DNA of 64,000 bases from Batillaria attramentaria (Eukaryota; Mollusca; Gastropoda; Batillariidae), in assembly GCA_018292915.2 (NCBI GenBank), contig JACVVK020000448.1, positions 307,001 to 371,000 of the forward strand, given 5' to 3'. This document shows positions 35,801 through 43,686 of the stretch, piece after piece. The notes under the pieces are model-generated. The model was given only the letters and a program-made list of their open reading frames with translations, was not told the origin of the DNA and did not search any database. Position numbers and translations under genes: made by a program. Position 1 is the stretch's first letter, and every line of letters begins with the position of its first letter.

Positions 35801-37838
35801 CCTAATAGGGGTAGACACACAGTGTTACAGGGCCAGAGCCGGCGAGTTTTACGCAACAGCGGCCAGGCTGTCTACACGCAAACTTCTATATTTAACTACC
35901 GATAATATTGAATCGTTCGTCATACTGTTCTTCTACGGCCACATAGGAATCTCGTCTGCTTTACTCGTCCATCTTTTCAAGCCTTCTCAAATCACTCATT
36001 GTCGTTTTTTCACGTAATGCAGGCACACTTAGCAGCGAATAATTATTAGTCTTTGTTGTTTGCGCGACGTTTAAGCTGTAAAAAGCTCACTCATTCACTC
36101 AGTATTTTGCCCCGGTGTGAGATTATCCTTTGTCTTTCGTCAGGTCTGGGAGCCGTCTCGGCCGCCGTGATGTCGTCCATGGACAGTGCTGTACTCGGCT
36201 CAAGCTCCATGTTTACTCACAATGTCTACAAAGCCTCCATCAGACCCAAGGTAACTTAACTTACAAAAAACAACACCGCCACCACCAACAAAAACAACTC
36301 CGTATCTCTTCGCAGTATGGGGACTCTGTCCGTAAGTTGTGCTCAAGTTTGTTATTGTCAGGCGGTCGGTGGTCTAGTGGTTAAGACTTAGTCACCAATG
36401 CGAGAGGTCAGGTTCGAGTCCCACTCGGGGCAACCGTAGACCAGTTTGCATCCTTTGTCCAACGTTACATTTTTGGTTTTTTCATGTAGTGCAGGCACAC
36501 TCAGCCGCGAATTAGTCTTTGTGGCTTGCGCGGCTTTAAGCCCTAAAAACTCACTCACTCACCCCACTCGGGGCAAAGAATGTTTCTATCTCGTGTGTGG
36601 CACCGTTCATTCGGGCTGACCGTCGGGGGTTCTCTCCGGGGTACTTCGGCTCCCCCCCCCCACCCCCCTCTGCACTGGAAATGTTCAGCCCACAAAATTC
36701 GAATATAAATGCAATTCTAAAGTCCCGAAACTTAAACTGCTGAGCTGGCCCTTCGCACCACGTGATTGTAATGTGTTCATGTCCAGTGTGTGAGAGAATG
36801 CGTGTGATTCACGTGAGCTTGTGTCTTAGGTTTAGCTCGCGGTGCTTTGAGCCAAATATTTGAGATAAAGCGCCTATATTAATGCGATTATTATTATTAT
36901 TTTATTATTACAAACCGAATGAAAGCTTCCAAAGGGGTCGCGAAGTGAAAATAAGAATAATACTGACAACAAATCACATTTCGAAAGCGCAATTCTTCAA
37001 GAATTGCGCTTTCGAAATGTGATAAGCCTGCGGCAGACAACTCGTTGCACATTCACACATCACTCGCACGCACATACAACACATCCTTACACAGCAGGTA
37101 CTACGGCAATCAGTAAAATGCCAGTTGGAACAGGTAGGTTTTTAGCTCTGATTTGAAAGAAGCCAAAGTTGTAGGTTGCTGTCGCGCGCTAGTGGGCAGC
37201 GAGTTCCAGATTATAGGGATAGCAAAACGGAAAGAGCGTTGGCCAAAAGATTTCAAATTTTACCTATAGGAACTTTGAGGAGCTCTTCACTGGATGAGCG
37301 AGAGTACGTGAGGTTACAGACCAGTATTAGGTTCCGGGTCATGTAGTAGCAACTCGGCTAATATATTGTAGAAAATCTTTGCCCGTTTTAAAATTTGTGT
37401 GCAGAGTAAAAAATGGCAATCTGGTGCTTTTTGTTGGCTTTGTAAACAAGTTTCATGCCAGGTAATAGTAAAATTAGGGAAAAATGAGGCTGGCTTGTGG
37501 ACTATTTGTATTCATGCGCGGCTGGCACAGGAGCCAGCAGACGACCGTGGAATGAGGGGGTATGTGGTTGCTGCCAACATTGCCAAAAAACGGAACATTA
37601 GAATTTGTTGAAATTTACTGTACACTATGGCTGCCTGATTTTTGTGATTTTTTTTTTGGTGAATTTTAAAGCATTCCTAGGGTGTCATCTGCAACGTTAT
37701 GTGTAAGAGGAATATAAAGCGTTTTCGTCCAACTTTGCATCTCTGGTAGGTAGCCTGACGGATTGTATATATGTACTACGTGGTTAGTGAAGCAGACAGA
37801 TGGGGCGGCTTAGGGTTTTTTTGTTGTTGTTGTTGTTT

Positions 37839-37871
<33 letters not shown>

Positions 37872-38519
37872 TACCAGATGGCGGTAGTGCCGCACCGGTT
37901 CCGGTGTTTTGGGAACAGGGTATACATGCGGTTGTTAAGATTTTCCATTTTTCAGGCGTCAGACAGCGAGCTGCTTTGGGTACAGAGGATCGCCATCCTC
38001 ATCATAGGCGCCGCTTCCACCGCCATGTCCATCTACATTCAGACGGTGTGGGGACTTTTCGTCCTGGCCGCAGACATCGTCTACGTCATCGTGCTGCCGC
38101 AACTGACGTCAGCACTCTTCATACGTCACACCAACGCGTACGGAGCGGTCGTCGCTTTCGTGGTGGGCGCCATACTCCGCATCGGAGCAGGGGAGCCGTA
38201 CCTGAATCTCAAGGCTTTCATCAAATACCCTTACTACGATGAAGACAGTGGAGAGCAGGTCTTCCCCTTCAGGGGAATAGCTTTTCTGGCCTCCATGTTG
38301 TGTCTGTGCCTCGTGTCGTGGCTGACCAACCTGTGTTTCACCAAAGGTCTGCTCCCGTCCCAGTGCAATGTGCTGGGCGGCAAGGGAAGCGTTCCTGAGA
38401 ATCAAAAATACGTGTTCTGGAGCGACCGGAACGGTGACAAACACACGGATGAGAAACAAGAAGGAAAGAACGGGGGTGGAGGAACGTATGTTCGCTACAA
38501 TCCGACGTTCCAGTTGTAG
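16447..38519 (+). CDS. SLC5A7: High-affinity choline transporter 1-like sodium:solute symporter
   Basis: Nine exons: 16447-16657, 23179-23286, 23674-23829, 29935-30083, 32062-32187, 33754-33907, 35672-35785, 36144-36250 and 37956-38519. All junctions are GT-AG with matching phases and give about 562 residues (human CHT1 has 580). The start ATG sits in ACCATGG. The product is a multi-pass plasma-membrane symporter. Diagnostic stretches are VGGGFINGTAES, SVAYTDVLQLLF, IPWQTYFQRVLS, GLGAVSAAVMSSMDSAVLG and GEPYLNLKAFIKYP. Asp353 and Glu455 align with human Asp349 and Glu451, acidic residues important for choline transport. CHT1 takes up choline with Na+ and Cl- for acetylcholine synthesis. The tail after the last membrane segment is short and Gly/Lys-rich. 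Substrate is inferred from family; invertebrates have several SLC5A7 paralogues. Confidence 0.95.
16661..16701 (+). repeat. (CT)n microsatellite at the start of SLC5A7-like intron 1
   Basis: Begins immediately after the exon 1 donor GGTGAGT. It keeps the frame open past the exon, so naive translation extends exon 1. Confidence 0.9.
16702..17278 (+). repeat. 69-78-bp minisatellite, in-frame TDSDDNSANAAATNIN repeats
   Basis: About seven copies of a Thr/Asp/Asn/Ala-rich 23-26-residue unit (TDSDDNSANAAATNINDGSN then SGTVTT). Copy lengths differ by multiples of 3, so one frame stays open into the coiled-coil part of the LINE ORF1 (17290 onward). It may be the N-terminal repeat of that ORF1 rather than plain intron. 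No stop exists in several other frames either. Confidence 0.85.
17290..18761 (+). pseudogene. LINE ORF1 with coiled coil and SGNH esterase domain, frameshifted
   Basis: The first segment (to 17733) carries a leucine-zipper-like coiled coil (MKAELAALRSAIAEMRQTHK...). A frame change near 17700 continues into an SGNH hydrolase with block I LLFGDSVFRG, block III GVND and block V DSLHPNTRG, which hold the catalytic Ser, Asn and Asp/His. A second frame change near 18480 leads to a proline-rich tail (18490-18761). CR1-type ORF1 proteins bind RNA and have this esterase. Positions of the frameshifts are estimated by eye. Confidence 0.85.
18829..18932 (+). repeat. Three tandem copies of about 33 bp
   Basis: TGTGAAATCGTGTTCTTGGT / CAGTCAGCG repeats three times with small indels, between ORF1 and the endonuclease of the LINE. 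Confidence 0.9.
19361..20055 (+). pseudogene. LINE apurinic-type endonuclease, broken
   Basis: Pieces in different frames: RIGHLNVYHLVNKV near 19410 (block around the catalytic Asn), TGLAVYVHKSIQHIVKRR near 19610, IVLLGDFNIDL near 19820 and ISDHSAV near 20020. This is the order of an APE-type endonuclease. At least two frame changes and a stop (TGA at about 19508) interrupt it. Confidence 0.85.
20038..22203 (+). CDS. LINE reverse transcriptase (ORF2 C-terminal part)
   Basis: About 721 codons open to TAA at 22201-22203. Motifs include NNYRPISVLSALSKPLERHV, SQSGFRPNHSCHTAL, LDLRKAFDLVDH, YGVPQGSILGPLLFILFIND and the catalytic FADDT, followed by NPNKT-like and LGVIVDD blocks, then a thumb/C-terminal region with HITSHVTYASTVWDG. 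It is the reverse transcriptase that copies LINE RNA at the nicked target. The frame also runs upstream into the SDH block of the endonuclease, so the true start is not at 20038. Upstream frameshifts mean the complete ORF2 is not made. Confidence 0.9.
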   Translation: MCCEVAMKLDKPRRKRQTSIIYRSFKTFDKHAFLKDLSYTSFNDVYNHTCPDSALSCWMNLFLGVLDKHAPLREKRVKRAELPPWLTSDIKKAMALRDKLKKEKRFDEYKRQRNLVKYLVRAAKKSYFNQLISDNHDTSSIWKALNMITKGKTNSEIPPEFTADKFNTQFLSAAESLAQSAHDSNTAPYTIPSCLRRHCEAKHISKTFHIPYITVAEVGRYIESMPNKKSTGIYGINSEALKMSLPHTIDSLTFIFNLCIDQGCFPNLLKKAKVVPIPKSKDLNDINNYRPISVLSALSKPLERHVHTHLLEFLEQNNLLSISQSGFRPNHSCHTALTGIIDKWLSAVNNNLMSGTVFLDLRKAFDLVDHGILLKKLEVYQIDKSALSFFRSYLDDRKQSVYINGKYSADGHVRYGVPQGSILGPLLFILFINDLPLHVTNTNVNCDMFADDTSLHATGKHVSEINMCLQDSINEVVTWCHDNHMVLHPNKTQSMLVTTRQKHQRHLSPLNLCLNGQPVQQVTNHRLLGVIVDDQLKWEAQINALCKTLSKNVYLLSQLRHITDIHSRKLFFNAHITSHVTYASTVWDGCSDVHMARLNSLYKRAVKMVLPEPLPTSEKFKKLNLLSLEHQLTFNKCVFIHKIFNKTMPPYLETLFNLNQQHERTSRNGILRLPLPRIDLFKTSLSFAGALQWNSLPSHLKLNISTSTFKRALKQYLMDRT
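22484..22503 (+). repeat. (CAT)n tail of the LINE
   Basis: Short trinucleotide tail after GATAAATAAAGTTT, typical of CR1/L2-type 3' ends. Confidence 0.85.
22511..22545 (+). mobile_element. 3' fragment of SINE family 1
   Basis: ATATGGTGGAAATGGACGTT then AAACCCCCAC equals the SINE-1 tail region. The rest of the element is absent. Confidence 0.7.
22555..22845 (+). repeat. Compound (C)n / (TCTG)n / (CT)n / (CA)n low-complexity block
   Basis: Poly-C runs, tetranucleotide TCTG/TCTT repeats, (CT)n and a terminal (CA)n of about 60 bp in intron 1 of the SLC5A7-like gene, 335 bp upstream of exon 2. Confidence 0.9.
23318..23565 (+). mobile_element. Composite of SINE-2 and SINE-3 3' fragments
   Basis: 23318-23412 has the SINE-2 block (GAGAGAATGCGTGTGATTCA...). 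23478-23565 has the GGTGGCGC..GCGACGCGCTTCC / CCCGGGGGAAGCAG block shared with 38870-38920. It fills the short intron between exons 2 and 3. Confidence 0.65.
24062..24842 (-). mobile_element. SINE family 4, head-to-tail double copy
   Basis: Two copies on the minus strand, 24062-24525 and 24529-24842. Each has a tRNA-like head with GTAGTGTAGTGG and GGTTCGAGTCCC boxes (the second B box is complete; the first copy lacks about 15 bp around it). They share the ATGATGATGG.GATGAGGATG region. The 3' portions match 55275-55500 and 60900-61065 on the opposite strand. Confidence 0.85.
25021..25820 (+). repeat. Satellite array, eight copies of an exact 100-bp unit
   Basis: TGGCCTATGACTGTGGCATT and the rest of the unit recur at exact 100-bp steps (e.g. 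25041, 25141 ... 25741) with only substitutions and no indels. It is in intron 3 of the SLC5A7-like gene. A variant CTCCATGG/CCTCATGG distinguishes copies. Confidence 0.97.
26110..26307 (+). repeat. Interspersed repeat F, uninterrupted copy
   Basis: Homologous to 1536-1704 plus 6949-6960. It preserves the equivalent of the LTR element's empty target site at about 26290-26307. Confidence 0.85.
26308..27331. other. Intronic sequence with (CA)n
   Basis: (CA)n at 26536-26591 and (CT)n at 26472-26487. Short shared blocks such as GAAAGACTCTGTGCYCCAGAGAG link 27287 with 15474. No exon seen. Confidence 0.5.
27332..28230. mobile_element. TIR element with THAP-like coding relic (possible P-element type)
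   Basis: Inverted ends of 41-42 bp, GGGACAACGCG...GCATTAGCGCGCATC at 27332-27372 and the complement at 28189-28230, enclose about 820 bp. Within, 27445-27600 can be read in shifting frames as APNCSNNRQ, YKRGNTSFGIPVEK and DLKWYVC, reminiscent of the THAP zinc-finger layout (C-x-x-C, F-x-x-P, KW). It also holds (CA)n at 27715-27765. No 8-bp target duplication is evident, so the P-element assignment is tentative. Confidence 0.4.
28345..28659 (-). mobile_element. Old solo LTR of the Ty3/Gypsy family, inverted
   Basis: Reading plus strand it begins AGTTGTAGAGA and ends AAAATACAACA, with the internal TTTCTAGACCATCCCAGAAC and AAGTATTGGAGTTG blocks of the LTR at 1705 reverse-complemented. It is clearly diverged and has no target duplication. 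Confidence 0.85.
28965..29550 (+). repeat. Two-copy tandem duplication of about 300 bp
   Basis: Units begin near 28975 (GGCTTACG.. / GGCTCGGTTTACATGAAAAC) and share AGAGTCCGTATTCA, GGGCGATAACTC and CCCCAAATTTGAA blocks, about 75-80% alike by eye. Intron 3 of the SLC5A7-like gene. Confidence 0.8.
29561..29596 (+). repeat. (CA)n microsatellite
   Basis: About 18 CA units, intron 3 of the SLC5A7-like gene. Confidence 0.9.
30217..30775 (+). repeat. 33-bp palindrome-bearing minisatellite, 17 copies
   Basis: Unit GAACTTCAGGATATCTTAGC then TCTTTAAGAGCCC. Each copy contains GGGCTCTTAAAGAGC-type dyad symmetry (GCTCTTTAAGAGC) and GATATC. Repeats are contiguous, without spacers. It lies in intron 4 of the SLC5A7-like gene. 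Confidence 0.96.
30776..31164. other. Intronic sequence with poly-G run and repeat E
   Basis: GGGCCTTCCCCGCTAGGCC ... GATCTGAAGATTTCAAGTAA (30777-30850) recurs at 34904-34990. A G run of about 18 lies at 30859-30876. Confidence 0.6.
31165..31410 (+). mobile_element. SINE family 2, 5'-truncated copy
   Basis: Starts CTTTGGAAATGTTCAGCCCA, contains GTGATTCACGTGAGCGTGCG and ends AAAGCGCGTATATTAATGAG, matching 56855-57070. Confidence 0.88.
32700..32882 (+). repeat. LINE-like 3' tail and ATT/ATC microsatellite
   Basis: (GTT)n, then GTAAGGTGCTTATAGCTCTT...GATAGGCACCCTATT and (ATT)n/(ATC)n. The layout resembles tails at 35556-35630 and 54238-54318. Confidence 0.6.
33005..33242. repeat. Interspersed repeat A, interrupted by a SINE
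   Basis: Matches 7691-7830 and 60565-60785. The match resumes on the far side of the SINE at 33409. Confidence 0.8.
33243..33408 (-). mobile_element. tRNA-derived SINE, family 1, with 12-bp target duplication
   Basis: Minus-strand copy flanked by TTCTTGGTAGGA at 33231-33242 and 33409-33420. It inserted in repeat A in intron 5 of the SLC5A7-like gene. Confidence 0.95.
33868..34660 (+). repeat. 131-134-bp tandem array spanning the exon 6 3' end and splice donor
   Basis: The last roughly 37 bp of exon 6, its donor (CTGTTGCGG|GTAAG) and about 90 bp of intron are repeated five more times. GT donors lie at 33908, 34039, 34170, 34304, 34438 and 34572. Copies keep the exon-like segment CCATTTCTAGTCGGCGCCTA then TTCTACTGTTGCGG, which still encodes PFLVGAYSTVA with synonymous changes only. 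Confidence 0.95.
35310..35632 (+). mobile_element. 5'-truncated LINE 3' end
   Basis: Encodes a short terminal remnant (CLKTHLFKTDN then stop near 35432) typical of LINE reverse-transcriptase ends. It is followed by a 3' UTR with GGCGCTTAGAGCC...GGCGCCTTATAAGTC and an (ATT)n tail. 35318-35360 (AAGTTAAGTGGTT...TATGTCGCTTTTATTTA) recurs at 58450-58490. Confidence 0.65.
36006..36101 (+). repeat. Interspersed repeat D, diverged copy
   Basis: GTAATGCAGGCACACTTAGC...AAAGCTCACTCATTCACTC, just upstream of exon 8 of the SLC5A7-like gene. Confidence 0.7.
36358..36905 (+). mobile_element. SINE family 2 interrupted by repeat D
   Basis: tRNA-like head GGTGGTCTAGTGGTTAAGAC with B box GGTTCGAGTCCC, body from 36577 and (ATT)n tail. 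Repeat D (36434-36563) sits inside, with CCACTCGGGGCAA at 36421-36433 and 36564-36576 as target duplication. Confidence 0.88.
36434..36563 (+). mobile_element. Repeat D: 130-bp element with 13-bp target duplication
   Basis: Complete copy defined by insertion into the SINE. It has no tRNA-like boxes visible and ends CTCACTCACTCACC. It also occurs at 8173 and 36006. Confidence 0.85.
36973..37023. repeat. Perfect palindrome, 25-bp arms with 1-bp centre
   Basis: ATCACATTTCGAAAGCGCAA then TTCTT, centre C, then the exact reverse complement. It lies in intron 8 of the SLC5A7-like gene. Confidence 0.97.
37024..37600 (+). repeat. Interspersed repeat G, longer copy
   Basis: 37290-37600 matches the reverse complement of 11090-11425. 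The preceding part (GCCAGTTGGAACAGGTAGGT..., GTGGGCAGCGAGTTCCAGAT) probably belongs to the same element, adjoining the palindrome at 36973. Confidence 0.75.
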
Positions 38520-38595
38520 TTGTCAGACTTGAGTCGCCACTTTGCTTCAGTTCCGTTCAAGATACTATCCGTGCTCTCCGAAAAGCCCATACGCG
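38520..38595 (+). other. Probable 3' UTR start of the SLC5A7-like gene
   Basis: Directly follows the stop codon. No AATAAA occurs before the next SINE. The first AATAAA on this strand is at 40717 in repeat DNA, so the 3' end is undefined. Confidence 0.4.
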
Positions 38596-38958
38596 CTGAC
38601 ATGGGATTTGGTCTAGTGGTTAAGGTATCCGACTTCGGATCCTGAGCTGGCTGGTTCGAGTCCTCGGTGGGCACGAATTTGGTGGGGTTTTTCCTTTCCA
38701 AATCGAGTCAAAATCACGTGCGGACTCGTTTACGGTGCCTGTCTCGCCTTTGTGTACACACACGCACGCACATCAAGTGTGCACGCTAAATCTTCCATTC
38801 CGCGGAATGGAAAAACAACTCATCGCTCACCGCTATGCATGCAGGAAAAACTTTGAGATGGGTGGCGCCGTAATACAGCGACGCGCTCCCCCCGGGGGAG
38901 CAGTCTAAATTTCCCTTACCATGGTAATGGGACCATAGAATATACCAATACCAATCCC
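38596..38958 (+). mobile_element. tRNA-derived SINE, family 3
   Basis: Head GGTCTAGTGGTTAAGGTATC then CGACTTCGGATCC resembles an arginine-type tRNA anticodon arm, with B box GGTTCGAGTCC. The tail has CAGCGACGCGCTCCCCCCGG.. and ends near TATACCAATACCAATCCC. The family tail recurs at 23478. Confidence 0.8.
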
Positions 38959-39097
38959 ATCTCTCAGTTACTGATCTTCCTAGCGTCGTCTTCGATACTG
39001 TTCCAGTGTTGGTGTTTGTGTTGTGCTGTGTAGCTGCTGTTTTTGGTTGTTTTAGTAATCTGTAGTGTTGTCTTGTGTTTCTTACTTTAGTTGCAGA

Positions 39098-39150
<53 letters not shown>

Positions 39151-39700
39151 TGCGTGCGTCGGTGCCTCAAAATGTTCGTCTGCCGGAATGTGTTTTAATA
39201 CCTTGTCAAATTTCTCTTTGTTTTTGCCTACTGTTGCAACGGCGCCTGGAGCTTCTACCGAGGCGTCACATTCAAATGAATTCAATTAATCTTATTATTG
39301 TAATTGTTGCTTTGGTTCACAAGAGCCCTGTCATACCCGTTTAGTTTCCACCACCGGCCACTCTCTCAATGCACGTCACTCATAAAGGATCCTCACACGC
39401 TGCGATTCTGCCGGCCTATCAGCGGCGAAATGCCCCCAGGGCCAGTTAAATCCACTCATAGCGGGCACTCCCAGCAGACGCCGCCGCGACACTGACCAGT
39501 GACTAGAGCACGGTCCTATTCTTTATGAGACGGGGCAGATTTTGCTGCGCGCAGCAGCAAGTTTCAGTGATACAAAACAAGACTGTGACGTTTCTCCACA
39601 CAATACATACTTTCACGCACATAGTGACGTAACGAAACCTGCGTCATAGACACTTGACGTGCACACTATGCTGCTGCGTTCTTTTTGGCGGGAGTTGTGA

Positions 39701-39761
<61 letters not shown>

Positions 39762-40623
39762 ACGGATGTAATGATGGCTATCTCCTAAACCATCTCGATG
39801 GAGGCCTTTTTACTTTGAGATAAAATGGGAAATCACCTTCTCCAGACCTACCTTTCACGATTTTTAGCCTGCCGCATTTTCAGAAGAGTTATCGCCGATT
39901 TTAAAAAATCGGTCGTGTTACGAATTTTTTCGAAAAAGTTGTTCAAATTCCTTCATTTTCTAGACTTTGGAAGTTCACCCAATCACACTGCCTGTATTCG
40001 TGCTACAGCTCTGTAGCTCTGACTGGTTTTGTGTAAAAAAAATATTTCCGAGATAGGGGTGGTTTGCACATAAGATCAAATATCTATGAAAAGACTACTG
40101 CAAATTACTTATCATCCCGGCGTTTTTGTCTAGTGTGACAACTGCACATATGACAGGAACTACTGCACTATTATAGCTTTAGCATTTAGAATAACTGAAC
40201 TTTTAGATAAACATAACTTTTTCAAGTTTCTGCGAAAAGCACCGGTCAAAAGAGTTCCAAATTTTCGATTTCATAAGTACAATACAAGGTATTCTAGTCC
40301 ATGTTTCACCAGCCCTCTAGATCTTCCAGATTTTATGTAAAAATTAATTCAGCCAAGGAAGTCACAAAAGCAACAGGGAAATCACAAGACATGCACAAGC
40401 ATCATCTGTCATACCACCAGTGTGAAGCTGACGTCAAACGCTTAGTTCCCAGACAAAATAAGCAAGTATCGTCACTGCCTCCGACATTTCACCAGCCCTC
40501 TAGATCTTCCAGATTTCATGTGAAAAATAATTCAATCGGGGAAGCCACAAAGCCAACAGGGAAACCACAAGACATGAAACATCTGTGTTTAATATGTATG
40601 GATTTATATGTCTAGATAAATTA

Positions 40624-40686
<63 letters not shown>

Positions 40687-40888
40687 CCAGAAGAAAATTT
40701 TCTGCCATCGACAGACAATAAAGTTATATTGAATTGAATTGAATTGAATTGAACAAGCTTCCTCAGACGATCGCAGTGCTAGAGGCTGACGTCAAAATGT
40801 TTAGTTCGCGGAATTGACGTCATCTCTCTGTCTGTGTGTGACGACCTGCCTGAGGCTGACGTCAAATGTTTAGTTCACGGAACTGACG

Positions 40889-40920
<32 letters not shown>
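38959..40920. other. Intergenic sequence with (TG)n tracts and direct repeats
   Basis: (TG)n at 39099-39146, 39703-39760 and 40625-40684, and (TTGAA)n at 40727-40753. A roughly 190-bp direct duplication carries TTTCACCAGCCCTCTAGATC at about 40306 and 40488. The apparent ORF at 40301-40615 is this duplication and has no recognisable family. TGACGTCA palindromes are listed separately. Confidence 0.6.
40429..40890. promoter_or_regulatory. Cluster of CRE-like TGACGTCA palindromes
   Basis: Perfect TGACGTCA at 40429-40436, 40787-40794, 40815-40822 and 40857-40864, plus TGACGTC at 40884-40890. Three sit in GAGGCTGACGTCAAA...TTAGTTC.CGGAA repeats. TGACGTCA is the CREB/ATF site, but function here is unproven. 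Confidence 0.4.
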
Positions 40921-40923
<3 letters not shown>

Positions 40924-41088
40924 GGGGAGCCAGGGTGGCCGAATGGTAGAGCGTTGGACTTTGAATGCTCGGGTCGAGAGTTCGAATCCCGGCTTGGGCC
41001 AAATATTTGTGCTGGCCTTTCTCTCGTTGCCCCGTCTTTGATATCACCCTTACGTGGTGGAAAAGGACGTTAAACTCCTAAACACCCA

Positions 41089-41097
<9 letters not shown>
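40924..41097 (+). mobile_element. tRNA-derived SINE, family 1
   Basis: GGGGAGCCAGGGTGGCCGAA head, TTCGAATCCC B box, body and AAACACCCACCCACCCA tail, inserted in a (CT)n tract that masks any target duplication. Confidence 0.92.
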
Positions 41098-41122
<25 letters not shown>

Positions 41123-43686
41123 GTCTGTCTGTCTGTCTGTCTCTCTCCCCCCACCCGGCCCCACCCCCAGTCACGTGACTAATCGGTCGAGGTCGTAGAG
41201 GATCTAGTGTCATTGGTAGAACTTGGAGAGGGGAGAACCGGCAACAATAACAACAAAACAGACAAAATAAAATGAAATTTGGAGAAACAACTTTGTAGGA
41301 CGGGGCCGTTCCTCCTTGTTTTTCCTCGCCACGCCAGCAAGTCGCCGCTGACCATGCTTTGTGTATTGGAGCGCAGGGACAGCGGTGCAGCTGGTAGTCA
41401 AAGTGTAGCAACGTATGACCGCAATACACAAGCGGGTGCCTCGCAGGCACTCCACGTTTGACAAGGCCGTAGGGTTGCCAGCGTTGCCAGCCCTGCAAGT
41501 ACCAATCCTGGCAACGTGTAGCAGAGACCCTTATGAAGGCAGAGTATGGGATGATGGCCGATGCTGTGGTTGTGCAGTGTGCGTATCGGACTCCTCACCA
41601 CTTCTGCTCTTCCACGCCGCTAGGGCCTAGCGCAGGCCTGCCGTGAAGACCTTGGAAACACGTACTGTACACGGTCTATCGGTTTCGCCTGATCGGAAGG
41701 CTGTCTAACTCTTCAACTGGCGAACCAAGCTACAACAAACTTTTTCATTAGACTGGTTCATATTCAGCCTAACTAATAATAATAAAATTGTAGTAACTAA
41801 TATTGTGTATGTTTTTGTTTTTAGTGTGTCTCCGGTTAACCAATCCTACCAGCTGCGACCCTGAACGCTGCCCTTAGTATGTTTACCAGCCATGAACGCC
41901 TTCTCATGAATTGTCAGGGAAGCAACTCATACTGACTGGTGTAACTTCAGAAAGTGAGGTTATTTCCCTTTTAACAAACTAAAGTCCATCTGTCCATCTA
42001 GGTTTTGGTGAGACCAAAGGCTCATGGCCTTTTTCCGAGGTCTTTGGTGAGACACAGTGATCTACTGTTGAAAATGGTGAACAAAAAAAAACAAAACAAA
42101 AAAAATGATGCTGTAGGTTTCACTGAATTAAAGTGGACACAAATACCAGTAATATTTTTTTTTCGAATCCAATTTTTAATTTCCACTTTTGTGATTGGTG
42201 GCACAGACGGGGGGAGGAAAAAAAAGAAGAAAAAAAATTCTGAACAAGCACAAATAAGTACATAAGTACAGTGTATGAGGACAAAATAATAAGGTATAGT
42301 GTCACCTTGCACATCGTATGCTCTACAAAACACTGGCTGGGTAACATTACAGTAATATTAATATGGGGAACATTTACATTAATATGAATGGTACATACAA
42401 TATGAGGAGGGCATAAAGAGGACATGGACATTGGCCGACTCACAACGCATGACAAGTCATTAAATTTGCATGTAATAATTATGATGTACATCATTCTCTA
42501 CTTGGGTTATTTTTGACTATGTGAAAACGACGACGTTCCTGTTCTAGTTTACAAACACTGAGAAAATACATTTTACAGCAAATTCAGATCTGAAGTGTCA
42601 ATTCACCTTTAAAGCAGTACAAATATAATTTAAATTGTATGGCAAAAATACACAATATAAAAAAAGAAAAAAACAAAAAAGATAAAAACAAAACATTCAT
42701 AAAAATAACTCAGAACTCGTATGTGGTGCATTTCAAAGCAAAACCTAACTGCAAAAATATTGTACAAAAGCCTACGAAAACTGTCAACTATCCACATAGC
42801 GGAGTTAAAATATACACATGTACACGTGCAAAAGTTACATTTTCACACAACCGTTGTTAGGCCTTTAGTACAGTATTTTACAAAATACAAGAAAGTGTAA
42901 GTCTACCATTACAAAATGCAACAGACTGTACATTGTATGGTTTTTAAGTACACACAAGTTGCTATAAGCAGCAGAAAACTGTGCAATGTAATTATGCACA
43001 GTGACAAAGTTACATGTAAATTTATGTATATATGCACAGACTTTCTTCACAAAATGTGGGACAGGAAAAAAAAAAGAGCGAGAAAGAACAATTCACACTT
43101 CACTATCTATAAAAACAATGGCACCAAGACTGTGACTCAAAATATGCTGCCTTGTACAAGATGACAACATGATCAAATGGTGCTCCAAAAACAAGAAAGC
43201 CCATGAAATTCACCTTTCTGAGAAAAGAGGAAAAGAAAAAAAAAAAAAAAAGGGAAGAAAACCTTGGAGAGAACAAAAATACCACAGCGAGATAACTTTG
43301 TGCTTCCGTAACAAGCCAATGGTTGTACGACCATATGCCATCCAGACGGGCGCAAGGTGGGATGCCTGTAATGCAGTTAACATTTGTAGTCTTGATTGCA
43401 CTCATTTAGTTTAGTAATCTATGAAGCAGATGCAATGCAAAGTCCAAAATCTTTTCTAAAAAAGCTACAGCCAGTAATTCAAGTAGAGAGGATAAAAATG
43501 ACAGATGGCACATTCTGGGGGAACCTTGATCCAAATCCAAAGTCACCCCAAATCATTCACTTAAACTTGTCCCTTTGCGATAGCGTACAGTAGAACTATA
43601 GCAGAAAGTGTAGGCTGTAATAAGTGGGGCGAAGAAGAGAAATATGCCACACGCACCACAGTGACTAGCAGGGTGGAGGCTTACAC
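41098..43686. other. Intergenic AT-rich sequence, no gene recognised
   Basis: (CT)n/(TCTG)n at 41098-41148, several A-rich runs (42077-42107, 43230-43252). Apparent ORFs are short with no recognisable domain. Confidence 0.5.

Noticed and set aside
40301..40615. 104-codon ORF with a duplicated HQPSRSSRF segment
   Set aside because: It arises from a 190-bp direct duplication in intergenic repeat DNA, with no domain or splice support.
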